A stretch of 64,000 bases of DNA. It comes from Bremerella cremea. Its GTDB lineage: Bacteria > Planctomycetota > Planctomycetia > Pirellulales > Pirellulaceae. Each line of letters begins with the position of its first letter. Position 1 is the first letter of the stretch. Below the pieces are notes generated by a model. It made no database searches. It saw nothing but the letters and a program-made list of their open reading frames with translations, and had not been told where the DNA came from. The stretch covers positions 1,054,001-1,118,000 of the forward strand of contig NZ_QPEX01000010.1 of assembly GCF_003335505.1 (NCBI RefSeq), in the 5' to 3' direction. This document shows, one piece after another, positions 17,328 through 25,551 of this stretch. The position numbers and the translations under genes were made by a program.

Positions 17328-20327
17328 TTATTCGGTACGAGGGCGAATGCCCGTATCGATCAACATCATGTCTGCCCAAAAATAGGGATAATCGAGCGTT
17401 GGCACGGTTGAGGGATCGACTCCCTTGAGGCGTGGTTCCAGCTTGAGATCTAGCGGCATTTGACGAACGTTGGCCATCGCCTCTTGCCAAGCTGTGCTGG
17501 CGGACATGCTTGCTAAACGCTTACCGATCCCTTCCACAATGGCCATGCTGGCGGAACCTGCCGAGTGCCAACGACTGAGTACAACCGTCTCGGAACCGGT
17601 GGCCATCATTCCCAACGATGTGATAAAGAGATCATTCCCGCTCAGACTTCCCTTGAGAGCATCTTCGGCACCGGAATGGAAGCCTGGTAGATAGATGACT
17701 TCGGGACCTCCTAGCGGAGATCGTAGCCACGCTGCCAAATCGCTACCAGTTTTTCCCCGATCGGCTTGGGCGGGGGACCAATTCCAGAACTCGCCTCGAT
17801 TGGCGTCCTCGCTGTCATCGATCACGACCATTTGATCCCACGATTTAGCGAGCATACTGGAAGGCCCTGCAGTGGGACGGTCGATCCGGCCAGGATTCAC
17901 AAACGCGCCTTCGACACGATCGAAGTGATTCTGAGTCACGGCAGCGTCCTCGCCTGAAAACAGTCGCCCGACGACAATGGCCGTGTTTTGGGGACGGGGT
18001 CTGGCCGACTTTTGCGGTACCGCTAGGCTGGTCGTCGGGGCATAACGAATTGGAATCAGGTCGGTAAGAGGCACCATGTGTCCTGCCCCAAGGCCATCGT
18101 CGGTATGCAAAGCCTCGAACGGCACATACCACAGCGCGTCGTCGGGGATGACGACCAGCTCCGTATAATTTGCCCAGAAGCCAGGCTTGAGGCTCGGAAT
18201 CAGCAGCTTGAGCAATTCTTCCGATGTGGTCTTCCACTCGGGGTCGGTCAAGACTTTGCCTTGGACCGGTGCGTCTCGCTTCACTAAGCCGATCTGCTTG
18301 AGCAGGCTAGTCACTTTCGACTTGGTTTCACGAGGGTTATCAAGCGTCCAGGTTAGGTAATCTTTCTTCGTGAATAAGAAAGCATGGACCCCGCGTGAGG
18401 TCGAGAAGAAAGAGAGTACCAATTGGGTATCATCAAGCTGATCGCGAATCTGTGCGGTGGTTTTCAGTGGCGGAAACAGAAACTCGCTTGGGGTTCTTCG
18501 CAAAGCAATCGCGCTAAGTTGCAATTCGTATTGATCGGAAACGGCAACCATTTTTTCCAGCAATCCACGCTGCTTGGCATACGCTTCCTTATCCTCGGGT
18601 TGAACCGCAATTTGTGCGAGTTCTCCCTTTAACTTCGCCGCTTCCTCTTGCAACACTTTCAAATTAGGAAACTTGGTCAGCAGTTCCTGCCGCTGCAATT
18701 TGGCCTTGGTATCGAGCGCCGTGTCAGGCGATTCCAACACCCACCGCAGCGCCAGCAGACGGCCACCTAACGGCAGCGTCGAAAAGAAACGCATCCGCCG
18801 AATGCGATCAGAGAGTTCTAAGGACAGCTCTGGTTGCTTCCGAATGACCGACGTGTTGAACCAATTTTCCATTGCGGCGGCGTTGGGCGTCAGTAAAACG
18901 GTCAACGTTTCAAACGGATCGGAAATCCAATCCGCATCGGTTGGCTCTCGTAATAGCTCGTCGAAAAGAGTCTGCGCCGCGCGCTCCGTGATGGTATTGG
19001 CAACAAACAACTGATTCGTCAGTTGCGTCTGAAAGAGACGCGTCGAAATGGCACGGTTGGCGTTGATCGCCGCAGCCAAGCTACTAGAGCCAGCCGACGC
19101 ATTTCCTGATTGAAAGGAAATCAACGCCGACAAATAACCATAGCGCACCCCAATGCGTCCTTGGCTCATCGAACGTCGGGCCATCGTTCTGCGAGCCGTT
19201 TCCAACGATGCGGACGCGGCCGGGATGTTATCCATGTAAATGTTGGCCTCTGCTAATGCCAACGCCAGCTTTGCTTTAATCGCATCGAGATTGCGAAGTT
19301 GTCCCCACTTACTTAATTCGATCAGCCCCTTCGGCATTTGCCCAGGGCTGGTAATCATGCTGCAATGCGTTAGTCCATCTAAAGCATCTTCGACCTGGGC
19401 GTACTGCTGAAACCCAGCCGCAGCGTAACTGGCTTCCAAGAAATAGGTTTGGGCGGCATTCAAGTTTTGCTGTTCCAAAGCGATACGCCCTAACTGCAAC
19501 AGCGCCAAGGAAGTCAACGGATGATCAAACTGGCCAGCAACAGCCAGGCTGCGTTGAAGGGTCTGTACCGCCTCGTCTGTTTTGCCAATCGCAGCCAGGG
19601 CAAGTCCGTTTTGCACATCGACCAACACGCCCAGCCAATGATTCGGGGGAGCGGCGCGACGCTGCAAGATACCTGCGACGCTTCGGGTTAACGCATCATG
19701 TTCACTGACCGAGCCCAAGATCTCTTGTCGCCGAAAAATGGCCAGTGCAATACAACGAGCGACCTCGCCACCTCGCACGGGGAAAATCTGCTGCGACATC
19801 AAAACACCACCATTACGGGCAACCTGTTGATTCTGAGCAGGCGTGTTCCCCTGGAGCATCGGATAGACATCAGGAAAGGAACCAATGAAGGTATTTCGAC
19901 TCGAAGCTCCCCAAGTAACCCCGGTCCGTAGATCACTGGTCGTCGCGTTCACCGCACCAAGGCTCTCGGTCGAGATCCGCAGCATCCAATTCGAGTTCTC
20001 AACGAAGATCAGCAGCGCCTTGTTATAGCTTTCCATCGCTTTGGCGTTGTTGCCCATTTGGTAGTAGCATTCCCCCAGCATGGTGGAATAGCAAATCGAA
20101 TCGACCCACAACCCCTCTGTCGAGCGGATCGCATTGCCATTTGCCGCCGTGAACGCTTCAGCGGCTCCGACGTAATCTCCTTCGTAGAACGCAGGAAATC
20201 CCGCATAATAGATATCGGGCGGGACAGTTCTTCCACGACCTTGTGCGCGCACATCCGTAAAGGTAGCCAAGCTAGTCAAAACTGCGAGGATAAGAATGAA
20301 TAGATAGCGGCTGCTAGCCAATGGCAT
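17328..20327 (-). CDS. Secreted TPR protein with CHAT-like domain lacking the catalytic cysteine
   Basis: ATG at 20327 is chosen over one at 20369 because AAGGAG lies seven bases before it and the protein then begins with a compact signal peptide (MPLASSRYLFILILAVLTSL, cut near VRAQ). 999 residues. Residues about 30-450 contain helical, TPR-like repeats (AEAFTAANG, AMESYNKALLIF, AVQTLQRSLAVAG). The C-terminal third follows the CHAT pattern: ALWYVPFEALHTDDG, then His884 in LPGFHSG, then VVLSRWHSAG where active CHAT proteases carry LSAC. The cysteine position is thus Trp920 (preceded by Arg919), so peptidase activity is not expected. The motif HPyFWAxxML-like end (LDYPYFWADMMLIDTG) is intact. 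Role unknown; a scaffold or binding function is inferred. Confidence 0.8.
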   Translation of the reverse strand: MPLASSRYLFILILAVLTSLATFTDVRAQGRGRTVPPDIYYAGFPAFYEGDYVGAAEAFTAANGNAIRSTEGLWVDSICYSTMLGECYYQMGNNAKAMESYNKALLIFVENSNWMLRISTESLGAVNATTSDLRTGVTWGASSRNTFIGSFPDVYPMLQGNTPAQNQQVARNGGVLMSQQIFPVRGGEVARCIALAIFRRQEILGSVSEHDALTRSVAGILQRRAAPPNHWLGVLVDVQNGLALAAIGKTDEAVQTLQRSLAVAGQFDHPLTSLALLQLGRIALEQQNLNAAQTYFLEASYAAAGFQQYAQVEDALDGLTHCSMITSPGQMPKGLIELSKWGQLRNLDAIKAKLALALAEANIYMDNIPAASASLETARRTMARRSMSQGRIGVRYGYLSALISFQSGNASAGSSSLAAAINANRAISTRLFQTQLTNQLFVANTITERAAQTLFDELLREPTDADWISDPFETLTVLLTPNAAAMENWFNTSVIRKQPELSLELSDRIRRMRFFSTLPLGGRLLALRWVLESPDTALDTKAKLQRQELLTKFPNLKVLQEEAAKLKGELAQIAVQPEDKEAYAKQRGLLEKMVAVSDQYELQLSAIALRRTPSEFLFPPLKTTAQIRDQLDDTQLVLSFFSTSRGVHAFLFTKKDYLTWTLDNPRETKSKVTSLLKQIGLVKRDAPVQGKVLTDPEWKTTSEELLKLLIPSLKPGFWANYTELVVIPDDALWYVPFEALHTDDGLGAGHMVPLTDLIPIRYAPTTSLAVPQKSARPRPQNTAIVVGRLFSGEDAAVTQNHFDRVEGAFVNPGRIDRPTAGPSSMLAKSWDQMVVIDDSEDANRGEFWNWSPAQADRGKTGSDLAAWLRSPLGGPEVIYLPGFHSGAEDALKGSLSGNDLFITSLGMMATGSETVVLSRWHSAGSASMAIVEGIGKRLASMSASTAWQEAMANVRQMPLDLKLEPRLKGVDPSTVPTLDYPYFWADMMLIDTGIRPRTE

Positions 20328-20698
20328 CGGCAAGCTCCTTCGGGGTTTGCTGCTGCGGGAGGTGTTCATGCCATTTTACCCCCCGAGTGCAATATTTTCA
20401 TCGAAAAAGGCAAAACAGCCTGAGCTTCACCAGGCCACCTCCCGGCAAAACCGGTCAAATATTGGATTTCTCTAGGCTGATTTCCGTTTCAAATTGGTGG
20501 GAATTTACCGATTCGATTGTTTGTGCCGTTTTTTCCAGTTTTTGATGCAAAGTTTCGTTCTAGATGGGTCGATACCGAATGTAACGACTTTACGCATCAT
20601 ATGCGTTGTTCATTCACGCGACTTTAACAGCTACGCGGCGAACCCCAACCCTAAGGTTCATGACGAACCGGTCGCCGACTTGGTGGAGACTTCCAAGG
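20328..20698. other. Divergent intergenic region, regulatory content unknown
   Basis: 371 bases between the CHAT-like gene and a small lipoprotein gene transcribed the other way. It holds the strong ribosome-binding site AAGGAG of the CHAT-like gene at its left edge. In-frame codons reach upstream of the lipoprotein start to 20606, but that extension would bury its signal peptide. No repeat, RNA gene or terminator was recognised. Confidence 0.45.
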
Positions 20699-20932
20699 AT
20701 GGAAACGAAACGCACCTGGATTCAAACCACGTTGTACTCCGGTCTCGGATGTCTCGCGTTGTTGGCCGGCACCGGTTGCCAAGTGGACGTCGGTGGCCAG
20801 ACACTACCGAGCCCGTACTACATTTCCGACGACGTACAGTACTACGCGGAAGGCCCGGAATTTGTGCTTCAACGCGAAGCAGATGCCCTAGAAGCCAGCC
20901 GTGCCGAAGAAGCGGCCCGCGAAGGCAAATAG
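20699..20932 (+). CDS. Small lipoprotein of unknown function
   Basis: 77 residues. METKRTWIQTTLYSGLGC is followed by a hydrophobic run and the lipobox LAGTGC, so the mature protein would be lipidated at about Cys28 and anchored in a membrane. The mature part starts QVDVGGQTLPSPYYISDDVQ and ends in a short charged helix (READALEASRAEEAAREGK). GGAG lies 11 bases before the ATG. The GGQTLPSPYY segment is one I associate with small planctomycete lipoproteins, which is recollection rather than a search result. The gene stands alone between two divergent or convergent neighbours. Function unknown. Confidence 0.72.
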   Translation: METKRTWIQTTLYSGLGCLALLAGTGCQVDVGGQTLPSPYYISDDVQYYAEGPEFVLQREADALEASRAEEAAREGK

Positions 20933-20960
20933 TCGGTCCCGAGCCGAAATCGATCAATCG

Positions 20961-20995
20961 AACACCGTGCCGCAAGGATCTCGCAGCGCGGTGTT
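20961..20995. terminator. Weak inverted repeat, possible terminator
   Basis: AACACCG (20961-20967) can pair with CGGTGTT (20989-20995) between the lipoprotein stop and the convergent hydrolase-like gene. The trailing T-run is only three bases, so it is a weak candidate for intrinsic termination. Confidence 0.35.
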
Positions 20996-21020
20996 TCCAT
21001 GCGCCGGAAAAAGCTTGCTC

Positions 21021-22028
21021 TTATAGTTCTTTCCACTGTAAATAGTCGCGGGCACGTTCCATCACGCAGTAGGCACAGACGACGTTATCCCAACTGTGCT
21101 CTTTGCCGAGGACATTCGCTGCGTTGACTTGCTCTACCTTCTTGCGCTGCTCACTGGTTAATGCAAAACCGATGTAACCGGCGGCCTGGTCTCCTCTGCG
21201 CCGAGAGGCCAATTTGTAGTGTTTTAGAACTCGATCACAACTATTGAACGCGTTGTAGAGACGATCGACCACGTTCAGCGCTTGGCCATGGTGCCCGCCT
21301 GGCCAGATCGCACAAGACGAGACGCCGGCGGAAAACAGAGCTACGCGATAGCCGTGCTGGTTCGGTTCCGATTTATCGAGAACTCGGCCATGCAGTGCCC
21401 CCCCTCCCAGCAAATGACAAGCCCCGGTTACCACCCGAGCACCTAAGCTAAATGCTGAGAGCGAAACCTTTTCGGTGGTCGGCAAGGTCCGTAAGTACGA
21501 AGCCAGGTAGTAGGCGTCGTCGTCAGCCCGAACCGTATTTTGCCGCACCGAACGCAACGCAGGCTTCTCTTCCTGAGTTGGCCACGACCAAATCACGTGG
21601 CGGACTTTCTGGTCCATCGGAAGATCGCGTGTTAGCTCGTGGTACATCTCCCACCCGCGCCGCTGGGCCCAGTAGGAATTCATCCAATTGCCATGCACGT
21701 AAACACTAGTCAGCCCCCCCGGGGATTCTGCCTCGGTGAGTTCCTTCCAATCGATAGAAACCCATCCTTCTCCGACAACGAAATGCCAGATCTGAACTTT
21801 TTCGAAAGGTAGTTCCCAGCCGCAACCGCCAGGTAAGCAGCGTGTGGAAATCATATAGACTTCGTCGCCAGGACGTGGCGTGTGACAGTGGTATCCACAC
21901 GGATAGCCATCCACGCTTTCGCGATAGCCTGATGAATCGGCTAAGACGTTGGCAGTGGTAACAACCAATAACAACAGAGCGAACAGGCACGTCCGAAACG
22001 GCAAGCGAGGAAAACTAGTAGTGTTCAT
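21021..22028 (-). CDS. Secreted alpha/beta-hydrolase-like protein
   Basis: 335 residues from ATG at 22028, which gives a signal peptide (RTCLFALLLLVVTTANVLADS). The frame is open further upstream to 22094 but that extension would precede the signal peptide. An alpha/beta-hydrolase pattern is visible: the strand-turn TSVYVHGNWMNS that often carries the oxyanion residues, and the elbow LSAFSLGARVV, where Ser sits in A-F-S-L-G rather than the classical G-x-S-x-G. A possible late His lies in WPGGHHGQALNVVDR. It resembles the uncharacterised DUF900-like esterase group. Cys-rich and probably periplasmic. Substrate unknown; no neighbouring gene is clearly linked. Confidence 0.65.
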   Translation of the reverse strand: MNTTSFPRLPFRTCLFALLLLVVTTANVLADSSGYRESVDGYPCGYHCHTPRPGDEVYMISTRCLPGGCGWELPFEKVQIWHFVVGEGWVSIDWKELTEAESPGGLTSVYVHGNWMNSYWAQRRGWEMYHELTRDLPMDQKVRHVIWSWPTQEEKPALRSVRQNTVRADDDAYYLASYLRTLPTTEKVSLSAFSLGARVVTGACHLLGGGALHGRVLDKSEPNQHGYRVALFSAGVSSCAIWPGGHHGQALNVVDRLYNAFNSCDRVLKHYKLASRRRGDQAAGYIGFALTSEQRKKVEQVNAANVLGKEHSWDNVVCAYCVMERARDYLQWKEL

Positions 22029-22246
22029 CAAAGTCGTTGGCTTAGGGGGGAGTTGGACGGTTAGGCAATCCAGCAAGGTAACTCTATCACGCAATTAGAG
22101 CGCTGTGGTGATTTTTTTCAACATCGATGTTGCCAGAAATTCTCAGGTTGAATTTGCACATCGTTAATTGTGGGGTAGTGTTCGGTAGCCAAGACATTTC
22201 CCATTTTCATTTCCCCAGTCGCAACGTTCCCATGAGGTCGAATCCC

Positions 22247-22483
22247 ATGAAGCGCTTTACGCTTTTGCTGACGTGCGTGGCGATTTTCGCCGCGACCGCC
22301 GGTTGCCGCTGCGGGGGTAGCATTTTCAACTGGCGATCGAGCAACGAAGGTTGCTGCGGACCTGTTGAATCGATCAGCCCTGCAGTAACGTCTTATGATC
22401 CGGCTATTACGTACGATGAATCGTACAGTGGGCCTTCCATGGCCGTTCCAGTGGAAGCACTTCCACCGGCGCGAAATAACTAA
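22247..22483 (+). CDS. Small Cys-rich lipoprotein of unknown function
   Basis: 78 residues from ATG at 22247 (GAGG nine bases upstream). MKRFTLLLTCVAIFAATAGC is a lipoprotein signal peptide with lipobox ATAGC; the mature N-terminus CRCGG and the later EGCCGP give four further Cys within 20 residues. The tail is Tyr/Ser/Pro-rich. An alternative ATG at 22232 adds five residues. A strong terminator follows directly, so the gene is monocistronic. No function can be assigned. Confidence 0.7.
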   Translation: MKRFTLLLTCVAIFAATAGCRCGGSIFNWRSSNEGCCGPVESISPAVTSYDPAITYDESYSGPSMAVPVEALPPARNN

Positions 22484-22497
22484 GCCATCTAAGAACC

Positions 22498-22544
22498 GAG
22501 CCGCCTGGATTTTGATGCATTAGGCATCCCAGGCGGCTTTTTTT
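22498..22544. terminator. Strong intrinsic terminator
   Basis: GAGCCGCCTGG / CCAGGCGGC forms a GC-rich stem of about nine base pairs around a 20-base loop, followed by seven T. It ends transcription of the small lipoprotein gene at 22483. Confidence 0.9.
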
Positions 22545-22808
22545 GTTTCTTGCCGCTCAGTTGGCTTAGGCTTACACCTCGTTTGACTGGTTTTCTGCCG
22601 GGCCCGTTCTATCGATATAATCTCCCCAACCATCGCGGTTGCCATAGCCATCCTCGTTTTGGCAAACTCTTTTAGATAGCTACCCCAGATTACCCAAATC
22701 GGTAGCAAGTGACTAAGATAAAGTAAGAGCGGTGGGTGAAGGAACGCTTACCCGTCAACGCTCAAGGAAGACGATGGCCCAATGTTCTTCCAACCTTGCC
22801 CGAGACTT
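22545..22808. other. Intergenic region ahead of the transglutaminase pair
   Basis: About 260 bases between the lipoprotein terminator and the first transglutaminase-fold gene. No convincing gene is seen; small reading frames here overlap other frames and lack motifs. The promoter of the transglutaminase pair is expected in it, but no hexamer pair is clear. Confidence 0.4.
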
Positions 22809-23792
22809 ATGCCGCGCTCAATCTTCGCTCTTCGTATCCGTAAACTCTTTGTCCTGTTGGCCCTGCTCTGCCCTGGCAGTTTGTGGGCCCAGTTCGACAA
22901 TGTCCAGCCAGAAGAAGCCAAATCAGAGGCCGTGCTGGGAACCTCGAAAACAACCAAGTACCAAGTCGGCGTCAAAATCCAAGCCGTTGGCGGTCCTTGT
23001 GCCGGTTTAGTGGCAACCATTCCCGTTCCGGCAGACTGGCCCGAGCAAACCGTGCGGCTGGCCAGTGAAGAGATCTCGCCCGAAGTCCAGCGGGTTGCCT
23101 ACCGAATGGTCGAAGGAACCGTCAAAGAGATGATGATCTCAGTTCCGCGGCTTAATCCAGGTGAAACCGCCGTGGCCTTAATTACGGTGGAAGTAGAACG
23201 CCGCTCGGCTTCTCCTCCGACAGATACCTCTGGTTTGAAGATCCCTAAACGCATGCCACTGGCGTTACGGCGCTATCTCGGCGCAAGCCCTTACATCGAA
23301 TCGCGCCACGGCGAAATCCGCTCTGAAGCCAAAAAATTGACGCGTGATGTCGAGGATGACTGGAAAAAAGTGGAAACGATTTACGACTGGGTCCGCGAAA
23401 ACGTCACGTTCACTTCAACCAAACCCACCAACGCCATCACAGCACTTCGCACGAAGACGGGTGATTTTGAAGACGTGACCGGGTTGTTTGTAGGAATGTG
23501 TCGTGCGATTGATGTCCCGGCACGCATGGTCTGGATTCCCAATTCCGCCTATGCCGAGTTCTACTTGGAAGACGCGGAAGGCGTCGGCCATTGGTACCCC
23601 TGCCGCTTGGCTGGAGCCCGAGCCTTTGGCGAGATGCCCGATCATCCTCCCATTATCCAGAAAGGGGACAACTTCCGCCTACCAGACCGCAAAGATCCGG
23701 TTCGCTTTGTGAATGAGAAGTTGAGCGGAAAAGCCGTACGTGGCGGAGGCAAGCCGCGCGTGGAATTCGTGCGTGAGGTGCTCGGTGGTTAA
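22809..23792 (+). CDS. Secreted transglutaminase-fold protein with degenerate active site
   Basis: 327 residues from ATG at 22809, giving a signal peptide (RKLFVLLALLCPGSLWAQF). The N-terminal beta domain (about 30-150) resembles the one in the next gene, and the transglutaminase fold lies in about residues 170-290 (KVETIYDWVRENVTFT, LFVGMCRAIDVPARMVWIP). The catalytic Cys of the neighbour (GDCEEMT) is here Phe220 in GDFEDVT, and the catalytic His is Ser246 in IPNSAYAEF. Acyl transfer or peptidase activity is therefore unlikely. The gene overlaps its active-looking paralogue by eight bases, which suggests a regulatory, binding or structural partner. Duplication of one ancestor followed by loss is inferred. 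Confidence 0.82.
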   Translation: MPRSIFALRIRKLFVLLALLCPGSLWAQFDNVQPEEAKSEAVLGTSKTTKYQVGVKIQAVGGPCAGLVATIPVPADWPEQTVRLASEEISPEVQRVAYRMVEGTVKEMMISVPRLNPGETAVALITVEVERRSASPPTDTSGLKIPKRMPLALRRYLGASPYIESRHGEIRSEAKKLTRDVEDDWKKVETIYDWVRENVTFTSTKPTNAITALRTKTGDFEDVTGLFVGMCRAIDVPARMVWIPNSAYAEFYLEDAEGVGHWYPCRLAGARAFGEMPDHPPIIQKGDNFRLPDRKDPVRFVNEKLSGKAVRGGGKPRVEFVREVLGG

Positions 23793-24735
23793 GCAGCTTT
23801 GTCTGGCAGTCGTTGGCACGTTCTTGGTTTGCACCTCGGCCCTGGCTCAGTTCGGGGCAGTGGAAAGCCAAGCCGATGCCGAGACCTTTGAAACGGGCTT
23901 CAAGCTCGAAGTGTTCGGTCCCACGGTGGGCGTCGCGGCGACCTTCCCGGTGCCAGCCGAGTGGGAAGACCAGAAGGTGAAGTTCGTCGAGCAGGAAGTT
24001 TCGCCGAGTAGCGCCACGGTTCGCTTTGTCGACATCGACGGAACACGTCAGGCCCGGGTCGACATCCCTCGCTTGGCCGCTGGCGACACGGCTCAGGTTT
24101 TGTTGCGATACGAGGTTCAGCGTGATCCGATCGTTGCTCCGACCATGCCTAACGATCTCACAATTCCCGATTCACGCAGTCTTGATCGCCTACAGCGTAA
24201 GTTCCTGTTACCAAGCCCCTTGATTGAAAGCCGCGATCAGCAGATCGTCGAAACGGCTAAGTCCCTGGCAATGGATGGGGGAACAAGTTGGGACCAAGTC
24301 AAAGCGTACTATGACTTCGTCCACCAAAATGTCACCTATGAAAACGGCCCCATGAAAGGAGCCGTGGCGGCATTGAACGATGGCCGGGGCGACTGCGAGG
24401 AAATGACAACCCTGTTCGTGGCCTTATGTCGTGCCGGCAATGTACCGGCTCGCACTGTTTGGGTGCCTGGCCATTGCTATCCAGAGTTTCTCGTCAAAAC
24501 GGCAGACGGAGCCGATCGCTGGGTCGCCGTCGAAATGACCAACGACTTTCCGTTCGGACAATCGCCAGAGAAACGCCCCATCTTGCAAAAAGGGGATAAC
24601 TTTCGCCTGCCGGGCAATCGCAAGTCGCAGCACTACGTCAAGCAGGAACTCGTGATTCGCGACTACAAAGGGACAACCGCTCCGGTAATCACCTGGCTGC
24701 CTCCTCCTGGCAAAGAACCCCCTCCGGCCCAATAG
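23785..24735 (+). CDS. Secreted transglutaminase-like protein with intact Cys-His
   Basis: 316 residues. GTG at 23785 is chosen because GAGG lies six bases upstream and the signal peptide (VKQLCLAVVGTFLVCTSALA) then starts at the first residue; an ATG at 23740 would bury it. The transglutaminase core has Cys204 in GRGDCEEMTTLFVALCRA and His230 in VPGHCYPEF, followed by DRWVAVEM. The protein shares the DNFRLP segment and the N-terminal beta domain with the preceding gene. Such secreted bacterial transglutaminase-like proteins act on peptides or proteins in the periplasm; the substrate is unknown. A hairpin follows the stop. Confidence 0.85.
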   Translation: MVKQLCLAVVGTFLVCTSALAQFGAVESQADAETFETGFKLEVFGPTVGVAATFPVPAEWEDQKVKFVEQEVSPSSATVRFVDIDGTRQARVDIPRLAAGDTAQVLLRYEVQRDPIVAPTMPNDLTIPDSRSLDRLQRKFLLPSPLIESRDQQIVETAKSLAMDGGTSWDQVKAYYDFVHQNVTYENGPMKGAVAALNDGRGDCEEMTTLFVALCRAGNVPARTVWVPGHCYPEFLVKTADGADRWVAVEMTNDFPFGQSPEKRPILQKGDNFRLPGNRKSQHYVKQELVIRDYKGTTAPVITWLPPPGKEPPPAQ

Positions 24736-24740
24736 CAAAC

Positions 24741-24770
24741 TCGCTGGAATCGCTTCGTTGCCTCCAGCGA
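24741..24770. terminator. Hairpin terminator after the transglutaminase pair
   Basis: TCGCTGGA / TCCAGCGA is a perfect eight-base inverted repeat with a 14-base loop, followed by ATTCGTTT. It sits between convergent genes and may end transcription from the left; the T-run is short. Confidence 0.6.
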
Positions 24771-24793
24771 ATTCGTTTCCTCTTGGTCTAATA

Positions 24794-25297
24794 CTACTTG
24801 CGTAGTTGCTTCAAGATTTCGTCCCCCATCGGACGATCGGGCTTGGTACCATGCAGAATGGTAACGATCTTTCCCTCTTCGTCCAAAATGTAGGTATCGA
24901 ATCCTTCTGGGCTATAGGCCCCGGTCTTCTCCGCTTCCAGATCGAGTGCGAGCGGCATAGTGGCTTTCGTTTTTTCACGAATCTTCTTCAGCCCCTCCGC
25001 CCCGGTCGCTTCCTCTCGGAAGATAATCAGCAGTTCAGCCCCTTCCGCTTTGATATCACCGTAGTGCTTCTGCAGATCAACCACTTGCTTCATGCAAAAC
25101 GGGCACCAGTTGGCTCGGTTGAAGGTGATGACAAGCTTCTTTCCCTTGAAGTCAGATAGCTTAACAGGCTCGGCAGATTCGCCATCTAAGGTAAACGCAG
25201 GGGCTTCATCCCCCACCTTCAACTCAGCCGCATTTACTTGCGTGCCAGCCAACAGCAGGAAACAAAGACTTGATCCGATCAACCACTTAAATAGCAT
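24794..25297 (-). CDS. Exported peroxiredoxin/TlpA-like thioredoxin-fold protein
   Basis: 167 residues. Two adjacent ATG codons (25300 and 25297) follow AAGGAG; the second is six bases away and is preferred. A signal peptide (MLFKWLIGSSLCFLLLAG, cut near VNAAE) is followed by an AhpC/TSA-type thioredoxin fold: VGDEAPAFTLDG, KLSDFKGKKLVITF, then Cys65-Pro-Phe-Cys68 in NWCPFCMKQ, and DEEGKIVTI near the end. The CPFC pair and the position of Cys65 fit a periplasmic peroxiredoxin or thiol-disulfide oxidoreductase. It follows a larger thioredoxin lipoprotein on the same strand but a perfect terminator and a repeat element separate them, so separate control is likely. Confidence 0.85.
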   Translation of the reverse strand: MLFKWLIGSSLCFLLLAGTQVNAAELKVGDEAPAFTLDGESAEPVKLSDFKGKKLVITFNRANWCPFCMKQVVDLQKHYGDIKAEGAELLIIFREEATGAEGLKKIREKTKATMPLALDLEAEKTGAYSPEGFDTYILDEEGKIVTILHGTKPDRPMGDEILKQLRK

Positions 25298-25367
25298 CAT
25301 GAACTCCTTGGACTGGGAAACTATTGATGTCTGCGCGTGCAACTCAACATTGGGACGGTCCGATTTG

Positions 25368-25412
25368 CCACGAATCCGGGGCTTCCGTTGGTCGCCCCTG
25401 TTGGATTCATGG
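25368..25412. repeat. Dispersed hairpin element, copy B
   Basis: Outer stem CCACGAATCC (25368-25377) / GGATTCATGG (25403-25412), inner stem GGGGC (25378-25382) / GCCCC (25394-25398), tip CCGTTGG. It lies about 70 bases before the start of the thioredoxin-fold gene, in its likely leader. Outer-stem bases differ from copies A and C yet still pair. Confidence 0.7.
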
Positions 25413-25496
25413 CGCAAACCTCAATAAACGTCTGGCAGACAATTATAGAATCCCATGTCCCCTACCCTCGAACCGTAGCCTGCTTCACTAAGGCAA

Positions 25497-25530
25497 AAAA
25501 AAGGCCGGATGTTAACATCCGGCCTTTTCG
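25497..25530. terminator. Perfect palindromic terminator
   Basis: AAGGCCGGATGTTAACATCC forms the first part of a 26-base perfect palindrome (25501-25526), preceded by eight A and followed by TTTT in the other direction. It ends the minus-strand gene whose stop is at 25552. Confidence 0.9.
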
Positions 25531-25551
25531 CAACTTGCGTTTCTTAGGTTA

